Origin: Flavobacterium gyeonganense
GTDB taxonomy: Bacteria; Bacteroidota; Bacteroidia; Flavobacteriales; Flavobacteriaceae
Length of the DNA: 64,000 bases
Reading direction: 5' to 3'
Assembly: GCF_029625295.1 (NCBI RefSeq)
Contig: NZ_CP121112.1
Location: 372,001 to 436,000, forward strand
The first letter of the stretch is position 1; the number at the start of each line of letters is the position of its first letter. Positions 20,521-29,902 of this stretch are shown here, piece after piece. Below the pieces are notes generated by a model. That model searched no databases and was not told where the DNA came from. It saw only the letters and a program-made list of their open reading frames with translations. A program made the translations under genes and the position numbers.

Positions 20521-20551
20521 AAAATCCGATTGCTTTCACAATCGGATTTTT
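20521..20551. terminator. Terminator between SPFH gene and phosphoesterase
   Basis: AAAATCCGATTG pairs with CAATCGGATTTT around CTTTCA, followed by T. It lies after the SPFH gene (minus strand) and upstream of the phosphoesterase gene. Confidence 0.75.
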
Positions 20552-20625
20552 ATATTCCACAACGATTCAGTTAGATGCACTTCTTTGCATCTCTAGATTG
20601 TATCCTAAATATAAATTATTGGTTT

Positions 20626-22548
20626 TTAGGACTTTGGTTTTTTAACGTCTTTCAGATCTTTCGTGTCTTTAGTATCCATCATTTCCATTAGTTTCAAACC
20701 CAATAAACCGCTGATAGAACCATCATATCCTCCGCTTCCGGAAATTAAAACATCAGGAATTACTTTGATGTTTCCTTTACCAATTTCTTCGGTCACTTTA
20801 TAACGGGTAAAGTTATCTCCACCCATCGCGCTCACCTGAAGCTGATACGCTTCAGCTGTTGATTTACCAATTGCCATAATCTTTTCGGCTTCAGCCAAAC
20901 CAGTTTTTGAGATTCTTTCAGCTTCTGCACTGGCATTTAGTTTAGTTGCTTCGGCCTGCGCTCCTGCTCTGGCCTTTGTTGCTTCGGCTTCGGCATTTGC
21001 ACGCATTTTTGTAGCTTCGGCTTCAGCATTTACATTCAGTTTCAAACTGGTTGCATCTCCTTCTGCTTTTTTCACGGTTGCATCAGCAGTTCTTTGTGCA
21101 ATTTCGACACTCTGAGAAGCACGAACAATCTCTTTCTGCATATCTGCAATCGCAGTTTCTTTTTCCATACCCTGACGCTGTTCCTGTGCCATTTTTTGGA
21201 TTTGATATGTCTTTTGTTCTTCTTCGGCTAATTTTCTATCCGTCAAAGTCTTCATCAACGAATCTGGTGGAACTATGTCTCCAATTAAGGTATCAACTGC
21301 ATTTACGTTATATTCATCAAGAACTAATTTTATGTGGTTTTTAGCCGATTCCTGGCGCTCTTTTCTGGTTGTCAGGAACGAAATTACATCACTGTCCTGA
21401 GCTGAATTTCTAAAATAGTTACCAATAGTAGGCTCCAGAACCTGAGAAACCAGATTATTCATGCTTCCAAAACGCGCAATTACTTTTGGTGCTTCAGCTG
21501 CAGGAACGTGAATAATCTGTGCCACGTCTAAATTAAATGGGAAACCATCTTTTGAACGAACCGTAATGGTCGAAAGGTTTTTGTCCAAGTCATGCGATTC
21601 ACTTCTGGCATTTGCCCAGTTCAATACTAAATTCGTTGTGGGAACGGGTTCCAATTTTGTGGTATACTTATTTAAAGCATATTTCCCTGGTCCAAATGGT
21701 TCCATCCAGACACCACGCTGTCCTTTAGAAACAATATTTCCGTGTTTGAAAGTGTCCCCCGTAACATCCTGACCATCTTCACCAATATACGAAATCACTA
21801 CACCAACATAACCAATCGGCACATCCGTCATTGGGTTTTGCTCAATTAAAATTCCCCATGTATTGATATAATAAGAACCTGCCAGCATAACCTGAGGCTG
21901 TAAACCACGATTTCCGCCATGCTCCAAAAACTTATCAAAATCCTGAAAGTTATTGTGCCCTTCGACAAATTTACCTGCAATCTGCCCTTGCGGAATCGGC
22001 TCTCCATCAAGTGCCGTTACGATACCAATCATGTTTTCGTAAATCTTGATTTGATCTGCAATTACAATTTCGAACAGAAAAGTATTAATACGATACGAAC
22101 CTGTGGTAATAAAAGCCGTCTGACGCCCTTTTTGACCTCCATTGTTCAAAAAAGCTGTAGCATCCTGAAAATTATCACTTTCTACTTTTCTGGCCAGGAT
22201 TCTTCCGGTTGGAATTTCCTTTCCGTCTTTACTTAAAACCAATCCGATTTTACCTTCCGGAATGAGTGTAAATCCGGTCATATCGATTGAATATTGCCAG
22301 ATCCACATTCCCCAGTACAAACCCGGAGCCAATGTTTGTGCCTGATAACCCGCCTCGCCTTTTGTGGCAATTATACGTCCATCTGGCAATGATTTGTCTG
22401 CACCAAACAGAACGAATTTTTTGGTCACTAAACCAATTCTGTCTTCGGGAACGATAACCATTCCGAAGAAAACACGCAAAATAAATTTGTAAAAAACAAT
22501 GGCAAATAAAATTAAAATTATCCACCAGTAAGAAGTAATTTCATTCAT
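20626..22548 (-). CDS. Flotillin-like SPFH domain protein
   Basis: The 640-residue protein has one N-terminal membrane helix (YWWIILILFAIVFYKFILRV) and an SPFH/band 7 region that starts with VIVPEDRIGLVTKKFVLFG. The C-terminal half is a long coiled coil with Ala/Glu repeats (AEATKMRANAEAEATKARA and similar). Flotillin-like proteins build membrane scaffolds. The N-terminal segment here repeats the IGLV/IGVV beta pattern several times, longer than in classical flotillin. A CAAACATA box at 22570-22577 (minus-strand TATGTTTG) may be the promoter. It stands alone. Confidence 0.88.
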   Translation of the reverse strand: MNEITSYWWIILILFAIVFYKFILRVFFGMVIVPEDRIGLVTKKFVLFGADKSLPDGRIIATKGEAGYQAQTLAPGLYWGMWIWQYSIDMTGFTLIPEGKIGLVLSKDGKEIPTGRILARKVESDNFQDATAFLNNGGQKGRQTAFITTGSYRINTFLFEIVIADQIKIYENMIGIVTALDGEPIPQGQIAGKFVEGHNNFQDFDKFLEHGGNRGLQPQVMLAGSYYINTWGILIEQNPMTDVPIGYVGVVISYIGEDGQDVTGDTFKHGNIVSKGQRGVWMEPFGPGKYALNKYTTKLEPVPTTNLVLNWANARSESHDLDKNLSTITVRSKDGFPFNLDVAQIIHVPAAEAPKVIARFGSMNNLVSQVLEPTIGNYFRNSAQDSDVISFLTTRKERQESAKNHIKLVLDEYNVNAVDTLIGDIVPPDSLMKTLTDRKLAEEEQKTYQIQKMAQEQRQGMEKETAIADMQKEIVRASQSVEIAQRTADATVKKAEGDATSLKLNVNAEAEATKMRANAEAEATKARAGAQAEATKLNASAEAERISKTGLAEAEKIMAIGKSTAEAYQLQVSAMGGDNFTRYKVTEEIGKGNIKVIPDVLISGSGGYDGSISGLLGLKLMEMMDTKDTKDLKDVKKPKS

Positions 22549-22923
22549 GATTATTAGTTATTTAGACTACAAACATAACAGAAATATTTCCTGTTAAAAT
22601 TAAAAAAAATTAAAATTAACATTTGGAGTTTCATGCTTAAAAATGTTAAAAAATGGTTTCACTTATATCGTTGGAATTGTCAATTTCTGACACGATTTTT
22701 AGCCAAACAAACTATGATTTGCATATTAGGTTTTAAAGGATTTTAACAAAGTTTCTGAGATGCTAAAATACTATGGCTATACATTTTTGTTTTTGGATTT
22801 GATTCTGATGCATATTAATCTATATTTTCATTTATATCGAAATATTATACCTATATAAGTGTGATTTTCTAATCTGGGGTTAGACGCACTACTGTGCTTC
22901 TCTACAAAATAAACGAGACGAAA
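22549..22923. other. Intergenic stretch without a recognised gene
   Basis: About 375 bp between the divergent SPFH and truA genes. It contains a possible -7 box for the SPFH gene and AT-rich DNA with stops in all frames. I see no RNA gene or longer ORF. Confidence 0.5.
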
Positions 22924-23010
22924 AACCTTTGCATCTCTGAACCTTTGCATCTTTGTCCTGTAAAAAGAAAAAACCTTTGTACCTTTGCACCTTAGAACCT
23001 CTGCACTTCA
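22924..23010. repeat. Degenerate ACCTTTGCAYCT-type repeats upstream of truA
   Basis: Units like AACCTTTGCATCTCTG, AACCTTTGCATCTTTG and ACCTTTGCACCTTAG recur four to five times in 87 bp. This intergenic repeat type is common in flavobacteria. A longer TTG-start reading of truA (from 22985) would translate part of it, which is unlikely. Confidence 0.65.
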
Positions 23011-23011
23011 A

Positions 23012-23752
23012 ATGAGATATTTTATTCACTTTGCTTATAACGGAACACATTATCATGGCTGGCAATTTCAGCCGAATGCATCGTCAGTTCAGGAGACTTT
23101 AAATAAGGCACTTTCTGTTTTGCTGAATTCTACGATAAATGTAATGGGTGCCGGAAGAACCGATACCGGAGTTCATGCTTCTGAAATGTACGGGCATTTT
23201 GATTTTGAAAAGTCTATTGATGTTCCGAATTTGATCCACAAACTCAATTCGTACCTACCAAAAGATATTGCGGTTTTTGACATTATTGTGGTTCATGATG
23301 ATGCCCATTGCCGATTTGACGCTACAAAAAGAACTTATGAATACCATATCAATACGGTTAAAAATCCGTTTTTAGAAGGACTGAGCTGGTATATGAATCA
23401 AAAATTAGATATTGATTTAATGAATGAAGCCTCTAAGATTTTATTAAAACATACCGATTTTCAGTGTTTTTCGAAAGTAAATACGGATGTGAATACATTT
23501 GATTGCACGATTTTTGAGGCCTACTGGAAAAAAGAAAACAGCAAACTGATTTTTACTATTTCGGCAAACCGTTTTTTGAGAAATATGGTTCGGGCCATTG
23601 TTGGGACTTTGGTAAATATTGGTCTGCACAAAATTTCGCTGACTGATTTTGAGAATATCATTGCAAGTAAAAGCAGAGAGAAAGCAGGATTTTCGGTTCC
23701 GGCACATGGTTTATATTTAACCGAAATTAAGTACGATTATATTATAAAATAG
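23012..23752 (+). CDS. truA: tRNA pseudouridine(38-40) synthase TruA
   Basis: The 246-residue enzyme modifies uridines 38-40 in the tRNA anticodon arm. Motifs: MRYFIHFAYNGTHYHGWQFQPN at the start (given only to show the chosen Met), the catalytic Asp in AGRTDTGVHA, RTYEYHI, and the C-terminal RFLRNMVRAIVGTL. The start at 23012 is chosen because the preceding in-frame stretch is the intergenic repeat. The ABC transporter gene follows 88 bp later. Confidence 0.95.
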   Translation: MRYFIHFAYNGTHYHGWQFQPNASSVQETLNKALSVLLNSTINVMGAGRTDTGVHASEMYGHFDFEKSIDVPNLIHKLNSYLPKDIAVFDIIVVHDDAHCRFDATKRTYEYHINTVKNPFLEGLSWYMNQKLDIDLMNEASKILLKHTDFQCFSKVNTDVNTFDCTIFEAYWKKENSKLIFTISANRFLRNMVRAIVGTLVNIGLHKISLTDFENIIASKSREKAGFSVPAHGLYLTEIKYDYIIK

Positions 23753-23840
23753 CCCTGATTGCAATGGAAATCCTTTTTTGTTTTTTCTTTAAAAACAAAA
23801 AAGATTGAAGTGAAAAGCAGGAAGAAGCTCCTAAAAATAA

Positions 23841-25595
23841 ATGAAAGCAAAAGCATTTGACACCGGATTATTTAAACGAATCCTAAAATATACCAAACCT
23901 TATAAATGGCGCTATTACGGCGTTATTCTTTTTGCAGTGTCATTATCGATATTTGCTGCACTTCGCCCGTATTTACTGAAACAAACTGTTGACGGCTACA
24001 TTAAAACACATGATAAATACGGCTTGTTGATGTACATTATCCTGATGGGAGTTGTGTTGCTTATGGAAGTATTCTCTCAGTTTTATTTTGTTTTTTGGGC
24101 AAACTGGCTGGGTCAGGATATTGTGAAAGACATTCGGAACAAGCTCTTCAAGCACATTTTGAGTTTCAGGATGAAGTATTTTGATTTGGTTCCGGTTGGG
24201 CAATTGGTGACCCGATCTGTTTCGGATATTGAATCGATTGCACGTATTTTCAGTCAGGGATTGTTTATGATCATCAGTGATTTGATGAAAATGCTGGTGG
24301 TACTGATTTTTATGTTTTATATGAACTGGAAACTGACCTGGATTGTGGTGGTTGCTATGCCGATCCTGGTTTATATTACCCGAATTTTCCAACGTAAAAT
24401 GCAGGTTGCCTTTGAGGAAGTCCGTACACAGATTGCCAATATGAACTCCTTTGTTCAGGAACGTGTAACGGGAATGAAAATAGTTCAGCTTTTTAACCGT
24501 GAGAAAATCGAAGCAGAAAACTTTAAAAATATTAACGACAAACATCGTGTTGCGTGGATCAAAACGATTTTATATAACTCGATCTTTTTTCCGATTGCCG
24601 ATATTATTTCGTCTATCACTTTAGGACTGGTTGTTGTTTTTGGTGGATTTAAAATTCTGAACGGAGATAACTTTACGACTTTCGGGGATTTATTTTCGTA
24701 TACTATGTTCATCGGAATGCTGTTTAATCCGCTTCGTCAGATTGCGGATAAATTCAATGAGATGCAATTAGGAATGATTGCTGCCAATCGTGTTTTTGAT
24801 ATTATTGACACACAGGATCACATTCAGGACACCGGAACCCTCGAGGCACCTGTTTTTCAGGGAAGCATAGAATTTAAAGACATTCGTTTTAGTTACATTC
24901 CGGAAGAAGAAGTTATAAAAGGTATTAATTTATCTGTAGCTTCGGGACAGACAATCGCTATTGTGGGTTCGACGGGAGCCGGAAAATCTACTATTATAAA
25001 TTTACTAAACCGCTTTTACGAAATTAACAGCGGAAGCATTTTTATCGACGGAAATAATATAGAAAACTATACTCTGGCCTCTTTGCGAAAACAGATTGCG
25101 GTGGTTTTACAGGATGTTTTTTTGTTTGCCGATACCATTTACAATAACATTACTTTACACAATCCCGAAATTACTCGTGAACAGGTTATTGATGCCGCTA
25201 AAAAAATTGGCGTGCACGATTTTATCATTAACCTGCCTGATAATTATGACTTTGATGTAAAAGAGCGAGGTGTTATGCTTTCTTCCGGGCAACGACAACT
25301 GATTGCATTTTTACGTTCGTATGTGAGCAATCCGAGTATTTTGATTTTGGATGAAGCTACCTCTTCAATCGACACCTATTCTGAAGAATTGATTCAGCGC
25401 GCTACAGAAACAATTACCAAAGGCCGTACTTCTATTGTTATTGCACATCGTCTGGCTACTATTGTTAATGCTGATAAAATTGTGGTGATGGATAAAGGTC
25501 TGATAGTTGAGCAAGGCACTCATCAGGAATTACTCAATAAAGCTGATGGTTATTACAAAAATCTGTACGACTCGCAATTTTCGGTTGCTAATTAA
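23841..25595 (+). CDS. ABC exporter, fused membrane and ATPase domains
   Basis: The 584-residue half-transporter of the MsbA/LmrA type has six membrane helices (about 25-310), then an ATPase with Walker A GSTGAGKST, Q-loop AVVLQDVFLF, signature LSSGQRQL, Walker B ILILDEATSSID and the H-loop AHRLAT. It should act as a homodimer exporting lipids or drugs across the inner membrane; the substrate is not evident. It lies between truA and a LytS-type kinase gene, with only 26 bp to the latter. Confidence 0.93.
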   Translation: MKAKAFDTGLFKRILKYTKPYKWRYYGVILFAVSLSIFAALRPYLLKQTVDGYIKTHDKYGLLMYIILMGVVLLMEVFSQFYFVFWANWLGQDIVKDIRNKLFKHILSFRMKYFDLVPVGQLVTRSVSDIESIARIFSQGLFMIISDLMKMLVVLIFMFYMNWKLTWIVVVAMPILVYITRIFQRKMQVAFEEVRTQIANMNSFVQERVTGMKIVQLFNREKIEAENFKNINDKHRVAWIKTILYNSIFFPIADIISSITLGLVVVFGGFKILNGDNFTTFGDLFSYTMFIGMLFNPLRQIADKFNEMQLGMIAANRVFDIIDTQDHIQDTGTLEAPVFQGSIEFKDIRFSYIPEEEVIKGINLSVASGQTIAIVGSTGAGKSTIINLLNRFYEINSGSIFIDGNNIENYTLASLRKQIAVVLQDVFLFADTIYNNITLHNPEITREQVIDAAKKIGVHDFIINLPDNYDFDVKERGVMLSSGQRQLIAFLRSYVSNPSILILDEATSSIDTYSEELIQRATETITKGRTSIVIAHRLATIVNADKIVVMDKGLIVEQGTHQELLNKADGYYKNLYDSQFSVAN

Positions 25596-25621
25596 AACAG
25601 TCGTATCTTTATATTGTTCAC

Positions 25622-27202
25622 TTGAAATTTAAATTAAAAAAAATAACGTCACGCCGTGCATTCGTAATTTATGTGATTGTCTCTATTCTCATTACGGTTT
25701 CTTCTGTTTACATATTAAGTAATTTAATTACAGATCTTACCGAAAAAGCAAATGAGGAAGGGGCACAACGTAATTTTATCAAGAAACAGGAATTCATGTC
25801 CCAAGAGTTTTCAAACCTGCTCGAACAGGAAAACATAATAAGACACGTTTTAAAAATTAGCAATCCGGAAAATTTGTCTTCTAATTTAAAGGTTTTGTCA
25901 TCGGTACAGACAACCAATTCTTTGATCGTAAATAACTGGTTTCAGATTAATGATGAAAGAATTCAGTTTGGAACTGATTCTACTGCTACTCAGGCAGAAA
26001 TTAATGATACTGAAAATTTTGTTCTTCAACATAAAAATGCAAACTATATAAGTAAAATTGTTCCTTTTGGAAAGGAATGGATCTGGCGGATTTACTTTAA
26101 ACTAATTTCTAAAAATCATACAACTGTCCGTTTTGGTTACGACATCAGCCTAAAAAAACTTCACGATTATTTTTCTAAAGTAGATAAGTCCAGGTCGGCA
26201 ACAAATTATGCTTTCATTTTTGATAAATCAGGAAGATGTATTTATCATCCGGAATCTAACTTTATAGGAAAAAATATTTATGAGATTTCTTCTACCAGAT
26301 CAATTGACACCATTTTTACTAAAAAGCAGGATTTTGTAAAAAGAGTTACGATGTCTGAATTCTTGAAAGTGGATGTGATTCGGTTTACAAAAAGGCTTGA
26401 TGTCAAAGGTTCTCACTGGTTTATATGTGTTAGTTTTCCAAAAAATGTTATTGACGAAAATGTGACGCTGATAAAAAAATATTCAACCTGGATTTATTCT
26501 ATAACAACTGTAATGTTATTGTTGATTTTCTATTTATTCTCTTATGCCAACAGACGTGCTTACAGAGAAAAGGGAATCGCTATTAAAGAAAAAAACCGAC
26601 TTCTGGTTGAGAACGAAAAAATTATAAAAGAAAAAGCTCTGATCCAGCTTCAGCAATTAAAGGAGCAAATTAATCCGCACTTTTTGTTTAATTCGCTCAA
26701 TTCTCTTTATATGCTGGTGGGAACCGATGTGAAAACAGCACAGAAATTTACATTGAACTTATCCCGTATTTATCGTTATCTGATCGATCCTCCAAAAAAG
26801 AATATAGTTCCGTTGAAGGACGAATTATTATTTATTGAAAAATATATCTTTTTACAGCAAACCCGTTTTAAGGAAGAATTATTTTTTTCTATCAAAATTG
26901 AAGACGAAACTGCACTGGAAAAATTTATTCCGTATCTGGCATTTCAGGTTGTTGTCGAAAATGCGATCAAGCACAATATGGCAACACAGGAAAATCCTTT
27001 AACAACTCAAATTATAATCCAGAAAGATCAGGTCATTATTAGTAACAATCTCCAAAAAAAGACACACAGCGAACCTGGTGCCAATTTTGGCTTAAAATAC
27101 CTGTCGAGTATTTATACTTTTTATTCCAGAACCAATTTTGAAACTTCAGAAAAAGACGGCAATTTTGTATGCATTCTGCCATTAATATCCATTCACTCCT
27201 AA
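25622..27202 (+). CDS. LytS/YehU-type sensor histidine kinase
   Basis: The 526-residue membrane kinase starts with TTG. Two membrane helices (about 12-34 and 286-306) enclose a periplasmic Cache-like sensor. A His_kinase (PF06580-type) domain follows with the phospho-acceptor H353 in QINPHFLFNSLNSLY, then a HATPase (VVENAIKHN, GANFGLKYL). LytS-type kinases pair with LytTR regulators. The only one in the window, at 34750, lies beyond the metalloprotease-SusC-SusD genes, which suggests that the kinase and regulator bracket the genes they control. Confidence 0.9.
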   Translation: MKFKLKKITSRRAFVIYVIVSILITVSSVYILSNLITDLTEKANEEGAQRNFIKKQEFMSQEFSNLLEQENIIRHVLKISNPENLSSNLKVLSSVQTTNSLIVNNWFQINDERIQFGTDSTATQAEINDTENFVLQHKNANYISKIVPFGKEWIWRIYFKLISKNHTTVRFGYDISLKKLHDYFSKVDKSRSATNYAFIFDKSGRCIYHPESNFIGKNIYEISSTRSIDTIFTKKQDFVKRVTMSEFLKVDVIRFTKRLDVKGSHWFICVSFPKNVIDENVTLIKKYSTWIYSITTVMLLLIFYLFSYANRRAYREKGIAIKEKNRLLVENEKIIKEKALIQLQQLKEQINPHFLFNSLNSLYMLVGTDVKTAQKFTLNLSRIYRYLIDPPKKNIVPLKDELLFIEKYIFLQQTRFKEELFFSIKIEDETALEKFIPYLAFQVVVENAIKHNMATQENPLTTQIIIQKDQVIISNNLQKKTHSEPGANFGLKYLSSIYTFYSRTNFETSEKDGNFVCILPLISIHS

Positions 27203-27286
27203 AAATAAGCCACTCACTCCCTTTCCTTTTTTATTTGAACATGAAACTAATAGTTTCGCGTTAAAATTAACCTAAAATTAACAACA

Positions 27287-29881
27287 ATGAGGGAAAAGGC
27301 ATTCCTACATCATGTAAAATTATTCTGCTTATTAATTTTACTATTATTCATTCCTGTTACGGTTCTTTCGCAAAAGAAAAAGAAAAAAGACGCAGAGACT
27401 GAACTAGTAAAAAAAGATTCTACTGACGCCAAAAAAGGAAAAAAATACAATGACCTTATAAAAAAAGGAACTGTAAAAAAGGGTCTCTTCAATATTATAC
27501 AAGTTAAAACTGATGTTTATTTTGAAATTCATGACAGTTTATTTAAAAGAGAGTTTTTAGTTGTAAACAAAGTATCACAGGTTCCTTTTCAGATAAACGA
27601 ATATGGCTTAAACAAAGGGATGAATTATGAGAACAAAGTAATCAGTTTTTATAAAGATACAATTGCAAACAAAGTTTGGGTGAAGTCTTATCTTCCAAAA
27701 GTTTCTTCTCCTAAGGATGATGCCATAACAGCTTCTGTAAAAGATAATTTTGCGGAGTCTATCATTGAGGTTTTTGATATTGAAAGTAAAAATAACGACT
27801 CGACTTCGGTTGTTATTAAAGTAAATAAAATTTTTGACGGTAAACAGAAGAGTTTCAATGACCTAATAAGCAATGTTGGATTAAGCAGTTCTGTAAAATC
27901 TGATTTATCTTATATAGAAAGTACAAAATCATTTCCAAAAAACATTATTGTAAAGTCGCAGTTAACGACTTCTCTTCTGGAAGATGGAATTCCAGCATCA
28001 GTAACGCTTGGCGTAACAAGTAATATTATTTTATTGGACAAAACCCCAATGAAATCTCGTTTTTCTGACACCCGTATTGGATATTTCACTGAAAAGCATT
28101 GGTATTTTGCCGATGCACAGCAGGCGATGCTTGAAAAAGAATTGATTACCCGCTGGCGTTTAGAACCCAAAAAAGAAGATGAAGAACGATATTTGAAAGG
28201 AGAATTAGTAGCGCCTAAAAAGCCAATCGTGTATTATATTGATCCATCAACCCCAAAGCAATGGAGAAAATATATTATTGACGGTGTTCACGATTGGCAA
28301 ACGGCCTTTGAAAAAGCCGGTTTTAAAAATGCTATTATTGCAAAAGAGCCTACTGAAAATGATTTAGATTTTGATGTTGATGATGTTCGTTATTCTGTAA
28401 TTACTTATGCAGCATCTCCAAAATCCAATGCTATGGGACCATCTGTTGTTGACCCGAGAAGCGGTGAAATTATTGAAGCAGACATTATATGGTGGCACAA
28501 TGTGATGACTTCCCTTCAAAGCTGGATGCGTATCCAGACCGGCCCGATTGATCCGAAAGCCAGAGCAAATACTTTTAGTAATGAGCATATGGGAGAAGCA
28601 GTACGTTTTGCATCGTCTCACGAAGTAGGACACACATTTGGTTTAAAACACAATATGGGATCTTCGTTTGCTTATGATGTTGAATCTTTACGGTCTAAAG
28701 AATTTACGGCAAAAATGGGCGGCACTGCTCCTTCTATAATGGATTATGCCAGATACAATTATGTAGCACAGCCGGAAGATAGTGTTACGGTTATCACTCC
28801 TAAAATTGGAGAATACGATAAGTACGCAATTGAATGGGGATACAGATGGTACCCACCTAATGAAAACGAAACTGTTAAACTAAACACTCTGATTGCCAAA
28901 CACCAAAACGATCCTGTTTATTTTTATGGTGAACAGCAGGGCGAGGTAATTGACCCGCGTTCACAGTCTGAAGATTTAGGAAATGATGCTGTAAAAGCAA
29001 GCGAATACGGTTTGAAAAACTTAAAACGTGTTGTCGATAATATCTTAAGCTGGACATACGATAAAGACCAGCCTTACTACGAAACAGGTAAACTGTATAT
29101 TGGAGCTATCGGACAATGGCAAATGTACAACCGTCATGTAATGAACAATATTGGCGGTATTTACTTAAACCCAACTGTTCACGGCGATAACAAACAAAGT
29201 TATGTTCCGGTTCCTGCAGCCATGCAAAAAAAAGCTGCTGATTATTTAGTTAAAAATGTACTTACGATTCCGCAGTGGTTGTTTTTCAATACCATTTTAG
29301 ACAAGACAAATCCGCTGAAAGACACTCCTCTTGGACCTTATGAGTACACTCCTTATACCCTTTCAAGAGAATTACAATACGATATCATGTATAAATTATT
29401 AGGTGATGAGCGTTTACTTCGAATGACAGAAAACGAATTATACCAGCGAAATAAAACCAATGAAAAGGTTTTTACCGTAAATGAGTTGTTTAAAAAAATG
29501 CATCAGAGTGTATTTTTAGGAACTATTCAAAACAAATCGCTTACCATTCTGGAGCGTATGACGCAAAAGAATTATGTGGATGTTTTAATTATTTCGACCA
29601 ATAAATTATTTGAAAAAACAGACCCTAAAAACATAATCGACTTACGAGAAACATTACAAATGCCTCATTTATGTTCTCTTGATGATGAACATATGGCAAG
29701 AAACATCAATCAGTCTTTTTTAAAAAGAGTTACGGAAGTAACTTCTGATAAAAAAGGAGAATTGGGCAAAGTACTTCAATTGTTAAGAACAAAAAGAAGC
29801 ATAGGAGATCAGTCGACCCAAAACCATTACCGCGATTTGATACAACGAATCGAAAAAGCCCTAAATAATACAACCTTTTAA
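27287..29881 (+). CDS. Secreted zinc-dependent metalloprotease (DUF5117 type)
   Basis: The 864-residue protein has an N-terminal signal-like helix (LFCLLILLLFIPVTVLS) and a Lys-rich stretch. A DUF5118/DUF5117-like N-terminal half precedes the zincin domain with HEVGHTFGLKHN (HExxHxxGxxH, metzincin type; catalytic Glu in HE) and a downstream SIMDYARYNY Met-turn. It probably degrades extracellular or periplasmic protein. It is followed by SusC 21 bp later, so the operon may take up peptides made by this protease. Confidence 0.92.
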   Translation: MREKAFLHHVKLFCLLILLLFIPVTVLSQKKKKKDAETELVKKDSTDAKKGKKYNDLIKKGTVKKGLFNIIQVKTDVYFEIHDSLFKREFLVVNKVSQVPFQINEYGLNKGMNYENKVISFYKDTIANKVWVKSYLPKVSSPKDDAITASVKDNFAESIIEVFDIESKNNDSTSVVIKVNKIFDGKQKSFNDLISNVGLSSSVKSDLSYIESTKSFPKNIIVKSQLTTSLLEDGIPASVTLGVTSNIILLDKTPMKSRFSDTRIGYFTEKHWYFADAQQAMLEKELITRWRLEPKKEDEERYLKGELVAPKKPIVYYIDPSTPKQWRKYIIDGVHDWQTAFEKAGFKNAIIAKEPTENDLDFDVDDVRYSVITYAASPKSNAMGPSVVDPRSGEIIEADIIWWHNVMTSLQSWMRIQTGPIDPKARANTFSNEHMGEAVRFASSHEVGHTFGLKHNMGSSFAYDVESLRSKEFTAKMGGTAPSIMDYARYNYVAQPEDSVTVITPKIGEYDKYAIEWGYRWYPPNENETVKLNTLIAKHQNDPVYFYGEQQGEVIDPRSQSEDLGNDAVKASEYGLKNLKRVVDNILSWTYDKDQPYYETGKLYIGAIGQWQMYNRHVMNNIGGIYLNPTVHGDNKQSYVPVPAAMQKKAADYLVKNVLTIPQWLFFNTILDKTNPLKDTPLGPYEYTPYTLSRELQYDIMYKLLGDERLLRMTENELYQRNKTNEKVFTVNELFKKMHQSVFLGTIQNKSLTILERMTQKNYVDVLIISTNKLFEKTDPKNIIDLRETLQMPHLCSLDDEHMARNINQSFLKRVTEVTSDKKGELGKVLQLLRTKRSIGDQSTQNHYRDLIQRIEKALNNTTF

Positions 29882-29902
29882 TACAAACCCAATTCCAAAA
29901 AC

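Noticed and set aside
22985-23011. Longer TTG start of truA
   Set aside because: The added codons are the intergenic ACCTTTGCAC repeat; the family start is the Met at 23012.
27310-27492. Minus-strand ORF at the start of the metalloprotease gene and similar antisense ORFs in SusC, SusD and lpdA
   Set aside because: They are Phe/Ser-rich antisense shadows of Lys/Glu-rich coding sequence, with no independent start signals.
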